64,000 nucleotides of DNA from Aquificaceae bacterium. Lineage in GTDB: Bacteria; Aquificota; Aquificia; Aquificales; Aquificaceae. Location of the stretch: assembly GCA_026981975.1 (NCBI GenBank), contig JALSHV010000010.1, positions 1 through 64,000 of the forward strand, written 5' to 3'. The position numbers and the translations under genes were made by a program. Positions 8,422 through 17,725 of the stretch are shown piece by piece; position 1 is the stretch's first letter, and each line of letters begins with the position of its first letter. The notes under the pieces are model-generated. The model was not told where the DNA came from. It did no database searches and saw nothing but the letters and a program-made list of their open reading frames with translations.

Positions 8422-10130
8422 GACATCACTGTATCCTTTCCTCTTTGCTTTGCAAAATACATAGCCATATCAGCTCTTCTGATTATAGAATTTACTGTAT
8501 CTCCTTCCCTGAAAGAGGTTACACCTATACTTAGGCTAATCCTTTCATCGTATTTATCCTGAAAATGATCCCTTATCGCATTTTTTATCTTCTGTCCTAC
8601 AAACATTCCTTCTGTAAGATTCGTCTCTCTCATCAAAACTATAAACTCTTCACCTCCCCATCTTGCAAGTGCGTCGGCTTCTCTAAGTTCACGTTGTAAC
8701 AGATGAGCTATTTCTTTAAGAACTTCGTCTCCTGTTTGATGTCCATACATATCGTTTATGCTTTTAAAGTTATCAACGTCTGCTAAAATAAGAGAAAAGG
8801 GTCTTGCGTATCTCTCCGCTCTTGATATCTCTTCTTCTAAGAGTTCTACTATTTTACGTCTATTATACAAGCCAGTAAGGGGATCCCTTTCCGCAAGCTG
8901 TTTAAGTTCCCTATTAGCTCTTACAAGTTCTTGTGTTATTGAGTTTACTAAGGAAACTAAAGCACGAAAACGTATAGGTTCTCTGTTCTTTTCTTCACCC
9001 AATTCTTCTGTTAGGACAGCTCTACTTTCCCTATTCTCTGAAAGGGAAACAGCTGTTAGAGTGTAATTAAGAAAACCGTTTTTGTTTCCAAAGTTGTAGA
9101 ATTCTCCGTAAGTTAAAAATCCGCTGGTAGGAGCTATATTTTGTAGATGCTTTGTTTCCACTTCCACTTCCCTACCCATTAAATACTTCCTAGCCGCACA
9201 GGTATAGACAAAAATGGTTTCTGAAGGAGAACTGCGAAATTTCTTTAAAGCTTGAGCTGTGGATTCTAACATTATGCCTGTATCCCATATACTGAATCTC
9301 ACCTTCTCACCGGGTTTAAAAGCTCCTTCGTAAATCATTGCTCCGTCCTTATCTATACCAAGGCAGGCACGTGCTATGAGAATACCGTCTCTTTCAAAAA
9401 CTAAGGGGAATTCTATGGCTATATGAGGTAAAAGCTCCTGCGCAGCACTTCCCAAGTATTCCTTATAGATTTCAACAGCGGATTTTCCTTCAATTTCATA
9501 AAGCCTATTTCCTTCCGCGCGTGTTACTTTCATTTCTTTACCTATAGGAATCCACGCTAAGTTGTAGTGTTTTGTTATATAAAGTTCCTTAGAAAGAATA
9601 GCTACCCCTACACCTCCGTGGGGTAATATTTCATCGGTTGTAAAAGTAAAAGTGCCTTTAAAGGAAAAACCGTCCCCCGCAAGTCCTCCTACCAGTGGAA
9701 CGTTCGGACATATACGGTTAAAAGCGGAGACAATGTCATCACCGTTGGAATTAAGACCATCTGCAAATACGATCGTTAACTTAGATTCTCTTTCGGAAAG
9801 TGTTTGTGCTAACTTTTCTGCCATTAGAGCGGAAGTTTTTTCTTCCGATAAGGCAAGCTTTACCCTACTTCTCTCAAAAACAGAAACTGATATTACCGTA
9901 GAACCTTCAAATACGTTACCGTTGTAAATCTCTCCTCCCGTAGTTGTTCCTATGAGAACTGCTTTACTAAAACACCTTTTAACTTCTTTTTGAACTTCTC
10001 TTATATGATTTGTATCCGTTATTCCCGTGAATACTTGAATAAGAATATTTTCAGAATCTTCTATTTCTTTTGTTTCTACTAATCTTTCAAAGTCCCCTGC
10101 TTGTCTGTAAAACAAATTATAGGTTCTCAC
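8415..10130 (-). CDS. FIST-domain diguanylate cyclase
   Basis: A 571-residue soluble signalling protein. Residues 1-~370 hold FIST N and FIST C sensory domains (LIGTTTGGEIYNGNV, LVGGLAGDG, FPLVFERDG, CAARKYLMG), predicted to bind small ligands such as amino acids. A short helix leads to a GGDEF domain with an intact GGEEF site at 492-496 and an RxxD inhibitory site at 483-486 five residues before it. It should therefore make cyclic-di-GMP and be feedback-inhibited. It is the last gene behind the HTH regulator and the rod gene (20 nt gap), tying it to motility control. The start is GTG without a clear ribosome site. Confidence 0.92.
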   Translation of the reverse strand: MRTYNLFYRQAGDFERLVETKEIEDSENILIQVFTGITDTNHIREVQKEVKRCFSKAVLIGTTTGGEIYNGNVFEGSTVISVSVFERSRVKLALSEEKTSALMAEKLAQTLSERESKLTIVFADGLNSNGDDIVSAFNRICPNVPLVGGLAGDGFSFKGTFTFTTDEILPHGGVGVAILSKELYITKHYNLAWIPIGKEMKVTRAEGNRLYEIEGKSAVEIYKEYLGSAAQELLPHIAIEFPLVFERDGILIARACLGIDKDGAMIYEGAFKPGEKVRFSIWDTGIMLESTAQALKKFRSSPSETIFVYTCAARKYLMGREVEVETKHLQNIAPTSGFLTYGEFYNFGNKNGFLNYTLTAVSLSENRESRAVLTEELGEEKNREPIRFRALVSLVNSITQELVRANRELKQLAERDPLTGLYNRRKIVELLEEEISRAERYARPFSLILADVDNFKSINDMYGHQTGDEVLKEIAHLLQRELREADALARWGGEEFIVLMRETNLTEGMFVGQKIKNAIRDHFQDKYDERISLSIGVTSFREGDTVNSIIRRADMAMYFAKQRGKDTVMSY

Positions 10131-10150
10131 AGAAATAGTTTAGTTCATTT

Positions 10151-10879
10151 TTAGCGGATAAGTGTATTGACTTTTCCTTGAATTTCATCAACTGTTTGAA
10201 TAAGACGGGTGTAAACTTCATGGGCACGGGACGTTTCTATTAACCTAACCATTTCTTCCACTGGATTAACATTAGATTCCTCAAGGAATCCTTGCAATAC
10301 ACGATAGTTGTTAGCAGGTTGAGCTATTCCCGTAAAGAAATCAAAACCCTCCTTACGGATATCAGTAAGATCCCATACACCTATTTTTTCCGTTAACTCC
10401 CCTTCTACGTATATATTTCCCTCCGAGTCTAATCTTATATTTCCTTGTGGTATTCTTATGTCTTTCAAATTATCACTTAAAACTCTGTAACCTTCCTCCG
10501 TAACTAAGAAACCTTGCCTATCAAGTGAGAAGTTTCCCTTACGGGTATACCTTATACCTTCTGGAGTTCTCACCGCAAAGAAGCCTTCTCCTTCTATAGC
10601 AAAGTCAAGGGGATTTGAAGTTTCTCTTAGAGATCCTTGAGAAAAGACAGTGTAAATAGAAGATATCATCGGATATACGAAGTTGTTGGAAGGATTTTCA
10701 GGAGAGCTGTTCCTAATTTGATTTCCGCTCTCTGTAAACCAGCTTTCCACTATAAGGAGATCTCTTTTGAAAGAAGGTGTATCAGTATTTGCTATGTTAT
10801 TTGCAATAACCCCTAACTTCCTTTCCTGTAAAAGCATTCCGCTCCCTAAAATATACAGAGGTTGATAGTCTAATGCCAA
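10151..10879 (-). CDS. flgF: Flagellar basal-body rod protein, FlgF/FlgG family
   Basis: A 242-residue rod/hook family protein. The N-terminal rod motif (GVIANNIANTDTPSFKRD), the middle IEGEGFFAVRTPEG...RYTRKGNF region and the C-terminal helix (VRLIETSRAHEVYTRLIQTVDE) define the family. Length and the absence of longer FlgG inserts favour FlgF (proximal rod), but FlgG cannot be excluded. The start codon is TTG at 10879 with AAGGAGGG 8 nt upstream. It lies 14 nt after the HTH regulator gene and 20 nt before the FIST-GGDEF gene; no other flagellar structural gene is in the window. Confidence 0.75.
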   Translation of the reverse strand: MALDYQPLYILGSGMLLQERKLGVIANNIANTDTPSFKRDLLIVESWFTESGNQIRNSSPENPSNNFVYPMISSIYTVFSQGSLRETSNPLDFAIEGEGFFAVRTPEGIRYTRKGNFSLDRQGFLVTEEGYRVLSDNLKDIRIPQGNIRLDSEGNIYVEGELTEKIGVWDLTDIRKEGFDFFTGIAQPANNYRVLQGFLEESNVNPVEEMVRLIETSRAHEVYTRLIQTVDEIQGKVNTLIR

Positions 10880-10893
10880 AGTATTAACCCTCC

Positions 10894-11460
10894 TTATATA
10901 GATATATCGACTCTTTGTCCTATTTTCATAAGCTCTTCCATTTTAAGAGTTGCTTCACCAAAATCTAAAACGTAACCCCCGAAACCTTTGGCAAATCTCT
11001 CTGCGTGTTCTCTTTCCGCGAAAACAAAAGCAGGTGGTTTACAACAAGGTGATACTGTCCCTCCTACTACAAAGGAACTGGTAAAGATATTAACAGGATT
11101 GTTGGTGATAAAATCCCTTGTTATTCCTATTTCAATACTGTCCTGATTTATATTCCTATAGGCTATCAATCCACAATGCGCACAGCAAGCGTGTATTTTC
11201 TTCCCGCCTTTCAATATGTATATAAAAGCAAGTCTTAAATCTGTATCCTTTTTACAAACAGCACATACATTCTCTTTAAACTCTTCTTCTCTCTTTATCT
11301 CCACATTTCCATGTCTGCGGATTATTTTCCCTTCCTCTTCCAGCTCTCTTAGATCTCTGTATATAGTCATAAGAGAAACATTGAAGTATCTGGCAAGCTC
11401 CTTAGCGGTAGAATAACCTTCTTCTATAAGTTTAAGTATTTCCTCTTTTCTATTAACCAT
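10894..11460 (-). CDS. DeoR-type HTH regulator with a Cys-rich NosL-like domain
   Basis: Residues 1-55 are a winged helix of DeoR type (STAKELARYFNVSLMTIYRDLRELEEEGKI). Residues 62-188 form a different domain with CxxC (66, 69), H90, CC at 92-93, H95, C96 and CC at 139-140, followed by FVFAEREHAERFAKGFGG, which resembles the NosL/MerB-like fold that binds copper. I infer a transcription factor sensing a metal or its redox state. It heads a minus-strand run with the rod gene and the diguanylate cyclase and is divergent from the aerotaxis-type receptor. No ribosome site is visible before ATG 11460. The metal and the targets are unknown. Confidence 0.7.
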   Translation of the reverse strand: MVNRKEEILKLIEEGYSTAKELARYFNVSLMTIYRDLRELEEEGKIIRRHGNVEIKREEEFKENVCAVCKKDTDLRLAFIYILKGGKKIHACCAHCGLIAYRNINQDSIEIGITRDFITNNPVNIFTSSFVVGGTVSPCCKPPAFVFAEREHAERFAKGFGGYVLDFGEATLKMEELMKIGQRVDISI

Positions 11461-11578
11461 TTCAAATAAATATTAATATCTTTCCAAAATCTAATCAATC
11501 GTTTTGTATTCTTATTCTTCAAGAAGTGTTCCGATACTCAGTTAAAATAAGTATTACCTAAAGGGAGGTGATAAGGGC

Positions 11579-13570
11579 ATGGGAACTTACGGTATTACAG
11601 AAGAAAACCTCAAACTAAGAAGAGAATTCATGAAATTAACAAATGAGGAAATTTCCATCTTAGCACAACTCTATCCGTGGGCAAAAAAATACGGACCTAC
11701 CATTGTAAAGAGATTCTACGATATTCAATTTTCCTATCCTCCTACTAAGGAATTCTTAAAAGGTATAGCAGACAGAAAAGGCATATCCATGAAAGAACTC
11801 AGAAAGGCTTTGGAGAAAACCCAGCTTCAGTATTTCTTGGATATATTTGAAGAAGCGAAAAAAGGCGGTAACTTTGGAGTTTCTTATTTTGATAGGAGAT
11901 TGAAAATAGGAAGTGTTCACAATGTTCTTAATTTACCTATGAAATGGTATATCGGAAGTTACGGTATATACACGGAATTAGCTATAAGGTATTTAAAAGA
12001 ATCTTTCAAATTCAGGCCCGGTTTTAGAGAAAGAGCTGTAAATGCTCTATGTAAAGTTTTTATATACGATATGCAAAGTGTATTTGATGCTTTTTTCTTT
12101 GACTTTCTTAAAGACGTTGATGTGGATATTGAAAGCATAGAAATTTCGGATCCTGAAAAAGATTTATCGGACTTTTACGAAGAGCTTAAAAAACTCGTAA
12201 AAAGAAAAATGGAAGAGAGAACAAAGAAACTTGAGAGTGTTATAAGAGATCTATCAGAAGCCATGGCTAAGCTTAGTGAAGGAGACTTAACTGTAAGAGT
12301 TGAAGAGAATGAAGGAGAGTATGAAAAGCTTTATAAAAACTTCAACAGTATGGTGGTAAAACTTAGAGGAATTCTTGACAGAACCTATACAAGCTCCAGT
12401 GATCTAACCGATAAAGCTATAGATTTAACAGATATAGCCTACGGCATGGAAAGAAACATAAAAAGCTTGTATGAGCATATCAACTCAATATCCACCTCTT
12501 CAGAAGAATTTTCTATGATAGTAAAGCAAAATGCGGAGAATATAGTTGAAGCGAAAAACCTTGTGGAGACTATGTATTCTACTTTTACGGAAAGCCATAG
12601 AACTCTTGAAGAACTTATAAATAAAATGAAAGATATTTACAGCTCTGTTCAAACCTATTCTGAGGTTATAAAAAAACTCAGTCGTTCCGTTGATCGCATA
12701 GGTGAAATAACAGGAACAATAAACTCCATAGCGGAGCAAACAAGTCTCCTTTCTCTTAACGCAGCTATAGAAGCTGCCAGAGCGGGTGAAGCAGGAAGAG
12801 GGTTTGCTGTTGTAGCAGATGAAGTCAGGAAACTTGCAGAAAGAACTTCTGAATCCGCAAAGGATATTATAGAAATAATAGAAGGTATAGACGAATCTAC
12901 CTCAAGAGCGGTGGAATTAGTCTACAAGATTCTGGAAGCGGTGGAAAAAGGAATGGAAGTTTCCGATAAAGCAAGTGAAGCCATATCAGCACTTGCGGAT
13001 AAAATGAAAGCTGTAGAAGAGAGAATATCCGCCCTAACCGCCGCAGGAGAAGAGGAGTCTAGCACCGCTAATCAGTTAGCTCAATCTGTATTTGAGGTAA
13101 ATTCCTTAGCCGATGAAGACAAGCAAAGGGCGCAAGAACTCAGAAAAATAGCAGGAGAGACTATGGAAAAACTCAAATTAATGCTTGAGGACCTTCAAAG
13201 GTTTAAACTTGACATTTTCAGTATAGAGAAGGCTAAAGTGGCTCACAATATGTGGAAGCTAAGGCTGATAAAGTTTTTAGAAGGGGAGCAGGATATAGAT
13301 CCTACCGAATTTGTAGATCATACCCAATGTTACCTGGGCAAATGGTATTACTCAGTAGGTAGAGAACACTGTGGACACCTGCAGAGCTTTAGAGAAATAG
13401 AATCTCCTCATATAGAACTTCACAGACTCGCAAGGGAAATATACGAACTCAAAAAAGAGGGAAACGCAGAAGAAGCCAAGGAAAAACTCCTGAGAATGAA
13501 AGATTTAGCAAGAATAATAGTTTATAACTTAGACAAACTAAAGATTGAATGTTCCCGTTCCGATAATTAA
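11579..13570 (+). CDS. Globin-coupled soluble chemoreceptor with C-terminal CZB zinc domain
   Basis: A 663-residue cytoplasmic receptor with no membrane segment. Residues 1-~180 are a protoglobin/HemAT-type haem domain: proximal His is H114 in [20 protein letters not shown]-like linker ([10 protein letters not shown]) and a long methyl-accepting coiled coil follow, with the signalling tip [38 protein letters not shown] written in pieces around residues 385-425. The C-terminus is a CZB domain with H556, C584, H611 and H615 at the spacing of known zinc ligands. It should sense oxygen (haem) plus zinc or oxidants (CZB) and signal to CheA. A strong GGGAGGTG precedes the ATG; CCGATA at 11531 faintly resembles a sigma28 -10. 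Confidence 0.93.
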   Translation: MGTYGITEENLKLRREFMKLTNEEISILAQLYPWAKKYGPTIVKRFYDIQFSYPPTKEFLKGIADRKGISMKELRKALEKTQLQYFLDIFEEAKKGGNFGVSYFDRRLKIGSVHNVLNLPMKWYIGSYGIYTELAIRYLKESFKFRPGFRERAVNALCKVFIYDMQSVFDAFFFDFLKDVDVDIESIEISDPEKDLSDFYEELKKLVKRKMEERTKKLESVIRDLSEAMAKLSEGDLTVRVEENEGEYEKLYKNFNSMVVKLRGILDRTYTSSSDLTDKAIDLTDIAYGMERNIKSLYEHINSISTSSEEFSMIVKQNAENIVEAKNLVETMYSTFTESHRTLEELINKMKDIYSSVQTYSEVIKKLSRSVDRIGEITGTINSIAEQTSLLSLNAAIEAARAGEAGRGFAVVADEVRKLAERTSESAKDIIEIIEGIDESTSRAVELVYKILEAVEKGMEVSDKASEAISALADKMKAVEERISALTAAGEEESSTANQLAQSVFEVNSLADEDKQRAQELRKIAGETMEKLKLMLEDLQRFKLDIFSIEKAKVAHNMWKLRLIKFLEGEQDIDPTEFVDHTQCYLGKWYYSVGREHCGHLQSFREIESPHIELHRLAREIYELKKEGNAEEAKEKLLRMKDLARIIVYNLDKLKIECSRSDN

Positions 13571-13586
13571 ATAAGGGAGGATCATA

Positions 13587-13868
13587 ATGGCTAAGGAAAA
13601 GATAGCAGAATGTAGCAAGTATATGGAAGAGCTTGCCAAATTAACAGAAAGTCTTATGAAAATAGCTAAGCAATCAAATCTCCTTGCTCTGAATGCTGCC
13701 ATAGAAGCGGCAAGAGTGGGTGAATCGGGAAAAGGTTTTGCGGTTGTGGCTTCCGAATTCAGAAAGTTGGCAGACAACACTTCTAAACTGTCTAAGGAAA
13801 TTAAAAATATAGTAGAACAGTTATCAGAAACATTAAAAACGGAGGAAGAAGATGAATCCTCAGGATAA
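13587..13868 (+). CDS. Orphan mini chemoreceptor: signalling-tip hairpin only
   Basis: A 93-residue protein that consists only of the chemoreceptor hairpin tip: [18 protein letters not shown], then [19 protein letters not shown], with short helices either side and an acidic tail. There is no sensor, HAMP or membrane segment. It is a real gene: AGGGAGGA sits 6 nt before ATG, it follows the globin receptor by 16 nt, and its end overlaps cheV by 17 nt, implying translational coupling. The tip is the part that binds CheA and CheW. It could compete with or organise receptor arrays; a decaying receptor remnant is the alternative, but the intact frame and ribosome site argue against it. Confidence 0.85.
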   Translation: MAKEKIAECSKYMEELAKLTESLMKIAKQSNLLALNAAIEAARVGESGKGFAVVASEFRKLADNTSKLSKEIKNIVEQLSETLKTEEEDESSG

Positions 13869-14814
13869 AAGCGGAGCATTACCGGATATATTAGAGACTG
13901 GGAAAAACGAACTTGAAATAGTGGACTTTCGCATATACGAAGACAACACTGAAGACACCTACGAGTGGATTTTCGGTGTTAACGTAGCAAAAGTAAGAGA
14001 AGTCCTCAGAATGCCATCTATAACTAAAATACCCAATATGCCTCCCCAAGTAGAGGGAATGGCTGAAATCCGCGGAAAGCTAATCCCTGTTGTAAGCCTT
14101 GCAAAATGGATGGGTATAGAAGAACCTCAAGAGAGAAAGAAGTTTTTACTTCACCTAGAATTCTTAAGGGAGAACGTAGGTATAGTAGTCCACGACGCCA
14201 AAAGAATTAGGAGAATATCATGGAAAGATATTAAAAAAGCACCTGATACTTTAAATGTGAAAATGGGAGGTAGAATAACCGGTGTTGTAGAAACGGAAGA
14301 TGGACTGCTGATAATCCTTGACTTTGAAGGCATACTCCATGACATAGGTCTTTTAAAGATATTCCATGAAGCGGAAGCTTACGAAAAGGCAAAAGAAATA
14401 AAGAAAACCCATACCATTCTCATAGCGGAAGACTCAGCTGTAGCTCGTAAGATAATAAAAGATCTTCTTGAAGCGGCGGGACACAAAGTTATAACCGCTG
14501 AAGATGGCTTACAAGCGTGGAATCTCTTAAACGATTATTTAAAAAAGGCTCAAAGTGAAGGTAAATCTTTAAAGGACTATATCCAGCTGGTTATAACTGA
14601 TATAGAGATGCCCAACATGGACGGACTAACTTTAACAAAGAGGATAAAAGAAACAGTTGGACTCATGGGATTGCCAGTTATAGTAAATACTACGTTAAGT
14701 GATGATTCCAACAGACAAAGAGCTTTTAGAGTGAACGCTGACGGTTTTATTGTTAAATTTGACGCTGAAGAGTTACTTAGCATGGTAACCAAATTAGCAG
14801 AAAAAGGAGAGTAA
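13852..14814 (+). CDS. cheV: Chemotaxis coupling protein CheV
   Basis: A CheW-type coupling domain (residues ~20-170; [20 protein letters not shown]) fused to a response-regulator receiver (185-320). The phosphoacceptor is D250 in [13 protein letters not shown], with acidic pocket residues at IAEDS (192-194) and the late Lys in GFIVKFD. CheV links receptors to CheA and dampens signalling when phosphorylated. It starts inside the mini-receptor gene and cheA starts 4 nt after its stop. Confidence 0.93.
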   Translation: MNPQDKSGALPDILETGKNELEIVDFRIYEDNTEDTYEWIFGVNVAKVREVLRMPSITKIPNMPPQVEGMAEIRGKLIPVVSLAKWMGIEEPQERKKFLLHLEFLRENVGIVVHDAKRIRRISWKDIKKAPDTLNVKMGGRITGVVETEDGLLIILDFEGILHDIGLLKIFHEAEAYEKAKEIKKTHTILIAEDSAVARKIIKDLLEAAGHKVITAEDGLQAWNLLNDYLKKAQSEGKSLKDYIQLVITDIEMPNMDGLTLTKRIKETVGLMGLPVIVNTTLSDDSNRQRAFRVNADGFIVKFDAEELLSMVTKLAEKGE

Positions 14815-14817
14815 AAG

Positions 14818-16710
14818 ATGATCAACGATGAAATGAAAGAAATATTTAATGAATTTGTTATTGAATCAGAGGAAAATCTCCAAAGGATAGAAGAGAACCT
14901 CCTTCAACTTGAAAAAGATCCCCAGAATGAAGAAATACTCAATGCAACTTTTAGAGCAATGCACACCCTAAAAGGTGGAGCTGGTTTTTTGGGATTACAG
15001 GCAATTGTTGAAACTGCTCATGCGGCAGAAGATGTTTTAGGAAAGTTAAGGAGCAAAGAATTAAAGCTCAGCCCTGAAGTAAACGATCTTATCCTTGAAG
15101 CAGTTGATTTTATAAGAAACGCTCTTCAGAAATACGAAGAAGGAGAAGAAGTAGAAGTTCCGCAGGATCTTGTTGCAAGACTGAGAGAATTAGAAAGAAG
15201 TGCAAAACCTTCAGAAACATCACAACCTCCTACCATAGATGAACTCCTTGACAAATACGGATTTTCCCATCTTAAAGGAAAACCTCTTGAAGAAATCCTA
15301 GAGGAACTTATTTTACTTCCGCCAGATGAAAGACCAGCCGAACTTATAGATCAACTTGATAAGATAGTCGCCGCTTCAGAATCAACTTCTAAAGAAGAAA
15401 AAGAATCACAACCACCTCCTAAGGTGGAAGAAAAAGCCATAGAAAAAGCAAAGGAAACTCAAGAAGAAAGCCAAGAACAAGAAAGGGAAGAAAAAAAGCC
15501 ACCCAAACTTTCTACCCAACAAGAAGGAGAAAAAGTCCTGCGCATAGATGTAAAAAAGATAGAAGATCTCATGAATTTAGTGGGTGAATTAGTCCTTGAA
15601 AGAAATAGGCTTCTGAGGGTATTTCAAAAACTGTATGAGGAATATCAGTCCAAAACCATAGATGAGTTTGAAACCGTTATGTCTTCTCTTGATCGTATAG
15701 TTGGAGATCTACAACTGGCGGTAATGAAAACAAGAATGCAACCTGTTAAAAGACTTTTCCAAAAGTTTCCCCGCGTAGTAAGAGACTTGGCACGTATGTT
15801 AGGCAAAGAAGTAGATCTTGTTCTTGAAGGAGAAGATGCAGAAATGGATAAAACTGTTCTTGAAAAACTGGAAGAACCTTTGATCCACCTTATAAGAAAC
15901 GCTGTTGATCACGGCATAGAATTTCCAGAAGAGAGAACAAAAATGGGTAAACCCCCGAAAGGAACTGTAAAACTAAGTGCTTACTATCACGGAGATAGGA
16001 TATTCATAGAAGTCTCCGATGATGGTAGAGGAATTGATGTGGAAAAAGTTAAGAAAAAAGCTCTTGAAAGGGGACTTATTACCTCCGATAGAGCTGAAAA
16101 GATGACAGAAAAAGACATTTTATTCCTTATTTTCCACCCAGGATTTTCTACTGCGGAAGGAGTTTCCCAAGTATCTGGAAGAGGAGTGGGAATGGACGTT
16201 GTAATGAACACAGTCTCAGCTTTTAGAGGAACCATAGATATAGAGACAGAAAGAGGGAAAGGAACTAAAATTACTCTATCATTCCCGCTCACAGTAGGAA
16301 TAATAAGATCTCTTCTTGTATCTGTTAACGGTAGGCTTTTTGCTATACCTATTTACTCTGTTTTAGAAATAATTCAAGGAGAAGACGCTCAGATAACAAC
16401 GGTTTCTGGTAAGGAGGTTCTAATTTTAAGGGAACTCACAATCCCTCTTATAAATCTCGGGGAAGCTCTGGAAATGGGTGGAGGAGCTGTAGGATACGTT
16501 ATAGTTTCACAGGTAGGTAGTCAAAAAATAGCCTTTACAGTAGAAGATCTCTTTGGAGATGAAGAAGTAGTAGTCAAACCGCTTGGCAAAATAATAGGAG
16601 AAGTTCAGGGTATATCAGGAGCTACAATAACCGGAGATGGTAAAGTGGTTTTAATCTTAGATTTAGATGGTATTTTGAAAAGAGAAATGAAAACCTTAAC
16701 TCTTGTATGA
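14818..16710 (+). CDS. cheA: Chemotaxis histidine kinase CheA
   Basis: A 630-residue kinase with the domains in order: HPt domain with phospho-His 49 in FRAMHTLKGGAGFLG; a linker with a small helical module (DELLDKYGFSHLKGK) and a long Glu/Lys-rich stretch (about 185-235) where P2 usually sits; dimerisation helices (MNLVGELVLERNRLL); an ATPase with N box HLIRNAVDHGIEFPEER, G1 DDGRGID and G2 GRGVGMDVV; and a C-terminal CheW-like domain. The classic P2 CheY-docking fold is not obvious. No cheY, cheB or cheR lies in the window. Confidence 0.95.
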   Translation: MINDEMKEIFNEFVIESEENLQRIEENLLQLEKDPQNEEILNATFRAMHTLKGGAGFLGLQAIVETAHAAEDVLGKLRSKELKLSPEVNDLILEAVDFIRNALQKYEEGEEVEVPQDLVARLRELERSAKPSETSQPPTIDELLDKYGFSHLKGKPLEEILEELILLPPDERPAELIDQLDKIVAASESTSKEEKESQPPPKVEEKAIEKAKETQEESQEQEREEKKPPKLSTQQEGEKVLRIDVKKIEDLMNLVGELVLERNRLLRVFQKLYEEYQSKTIDEFETVMSSLDRIVGDLQLAVMKTRMQPVKRLFQKFPRVVRDLARMLGKEVDLVLEGEDAEMDKTVLEKLEEPLIHLIRNAVDHGIEFPEERTKMGKPPKGTVKLSAYYHGDRIFIEVSDDGRGIDVEKVKKKALERGLITSDRAEKMTEKDILFLIFHPGFSTAEGVSQVSGRGVGMDVVMNTVSAFRGTIDIETERGKGTKITLSFPLTVGIIRSLLVSVNGRLFAIPIYSVLEIIQGEDAQITTVSGKEVLILRELTIPLINLGEALEMGGGAVGYVIVSQVGSQKIAFTVEDLFGDEEVVVKPLGKIIGEVQGISGATITGDGKVVLILDLDGILKREMKTLTLV

Positions 16711-16720
16711 GGTGAGTATT

Positions 16721-17194
16721 ATGTCAGAGATAGTGCCTGTAGGAGAAACAAAACCAGAAAAGGTAGTAACGGACGTAGAGGAATTCTTAGGAATTTCCTT
16801 AGAAAAAGAACTTATAGGAATATCCCTTAGAAAGATATTAACCATTTCAAAAGTTCTGGATATCGTAAAAGTTCCCTACACTCCTTCCTTTGTAGTAGGT
16901 GTAATAAATTTAAGGGGAGAAATAATTCCCATACTGTCTTTAAAACAGATATTGAATCTTTCAGAAACTCAAGAACCTACACGTATAGTGGTTTTGGATT
17001 CCAGTCACGGAAAAGCGGGTGTTTTGGTAGACAGTATTGTAGGAGTGGTTCGCGTTCCTCAAGAGAAGTTTGAGCCCAATCCCCTGATAGGACGTTACAG
17101 TGTTTACGTAAGTCATGTAGCTCAAACAGAATTCGGATTGATGGAAATCCTTGATGTTGAAAGGATAATGAATTCTGTAGTTTCCAAAGAATAA
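16721..17194 (+). CDS. cheW: Chemotaxis coupling protein CheW
   Basis: A single CheW domain that bridges receptors and CheA (VKVPYTPSFVVGVINLRGEIIPILSL, GVLVDSIVGVVRVP). I choose ATG 16721 because GAGGTG lies 7 nt upstream, starting inside the end of cheA; a TTG at 16703 is the in-frame alternative. It is the last clear chemotaxis gene of the operon and yqhA follows after 21 nt. Confidence 0.92.
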   Translation: MSEIVPVGETKPEKVVTDVEEFLGISLEKELIGISLRKILTISKVLDIVKVPYTPSFVVGVINLRGEIIPILSLKQILNLSETQEPTRIVVLDSSHGKAGVLVDSIVGVVRVPQEKFEPNPLIGRYSVYVSHVAQTEFGLMEILDVERIMNSVVSKE

Positions 17195-17215
17195 TTCTCC
17201 TTCCCTTAAAGGATT

Positions 17216-17725
17216 ATGAAAAAAGTAGAGCTTTTATTTGAAAGCTTCCTTTGGAGATCTAGATTACTTGTTATACTAGCTGTTCTAAGCTCTCTACTGG
17301 GTTCCTTAGCTCTTTTTCTTGCAGGACTTGTAGAAGTTATCACTCCTTTGATTAAATTTTTTAAAACCTTTGATTACGAAATTCTCTCAAAGAAGCTTGT
17401 AGCTTCCGCAATTGCTTCTATTGATATGTTTTTAATAGCAACCTTTTTGCTTATATTCTCCTTAGGACTTTATGAGCTTTTTATATCCAAAATAGACATA
17501 GCTCAAGAAGATCCAAAAAGTTCAAAGGTTCTTTTTATAACAAATTTAGAAGATCTAAAGACAAAACTGGGAAGAGTGGTAATCATGGTTCTCATAGTTA
17601 CCTTCTTTAAAGAAGCTCTGGAAATGGAATACAAAACTCCTCTAGATATTTTATTTCTTTCAGCAGGAGCATTAGGAATTTCTCTTGCACTTTACTTTAC
17701 ACGTAAGGAATACTATGAAAAATAA
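17216..17725 (+). CDS. yqhA: YqhA/UPF0114 family inner-membrane protein
   Basis: A 169-residue membrane protein with about four hydrophobic segments (22-44, 63-85, 120-135, 140-160) and the family's ESFLWRSRLLVILAVLSSLLGS start and ISKIDIAQED loop. Molecular function of the family is not established. It follows cheW by 21 nt and its end overlaps the convergent alcohol dehydrogenase gene by 13 nt. Confidence 0.8.
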   Translation: MKKVELLFESFLWRSRLLVILAVLSSLLGSLALFLAGLVEVITPLIKFFKTFDYEILSKKLVASAIASIDMFLIATFLLIFSLGLYELFISKIDIAQEDPKSSKVLFITNLEDLKTKLGRVVIMVLIVTFFKEALEMEYKTPLDILFLSAGALGISLALYFTRKEYYEK

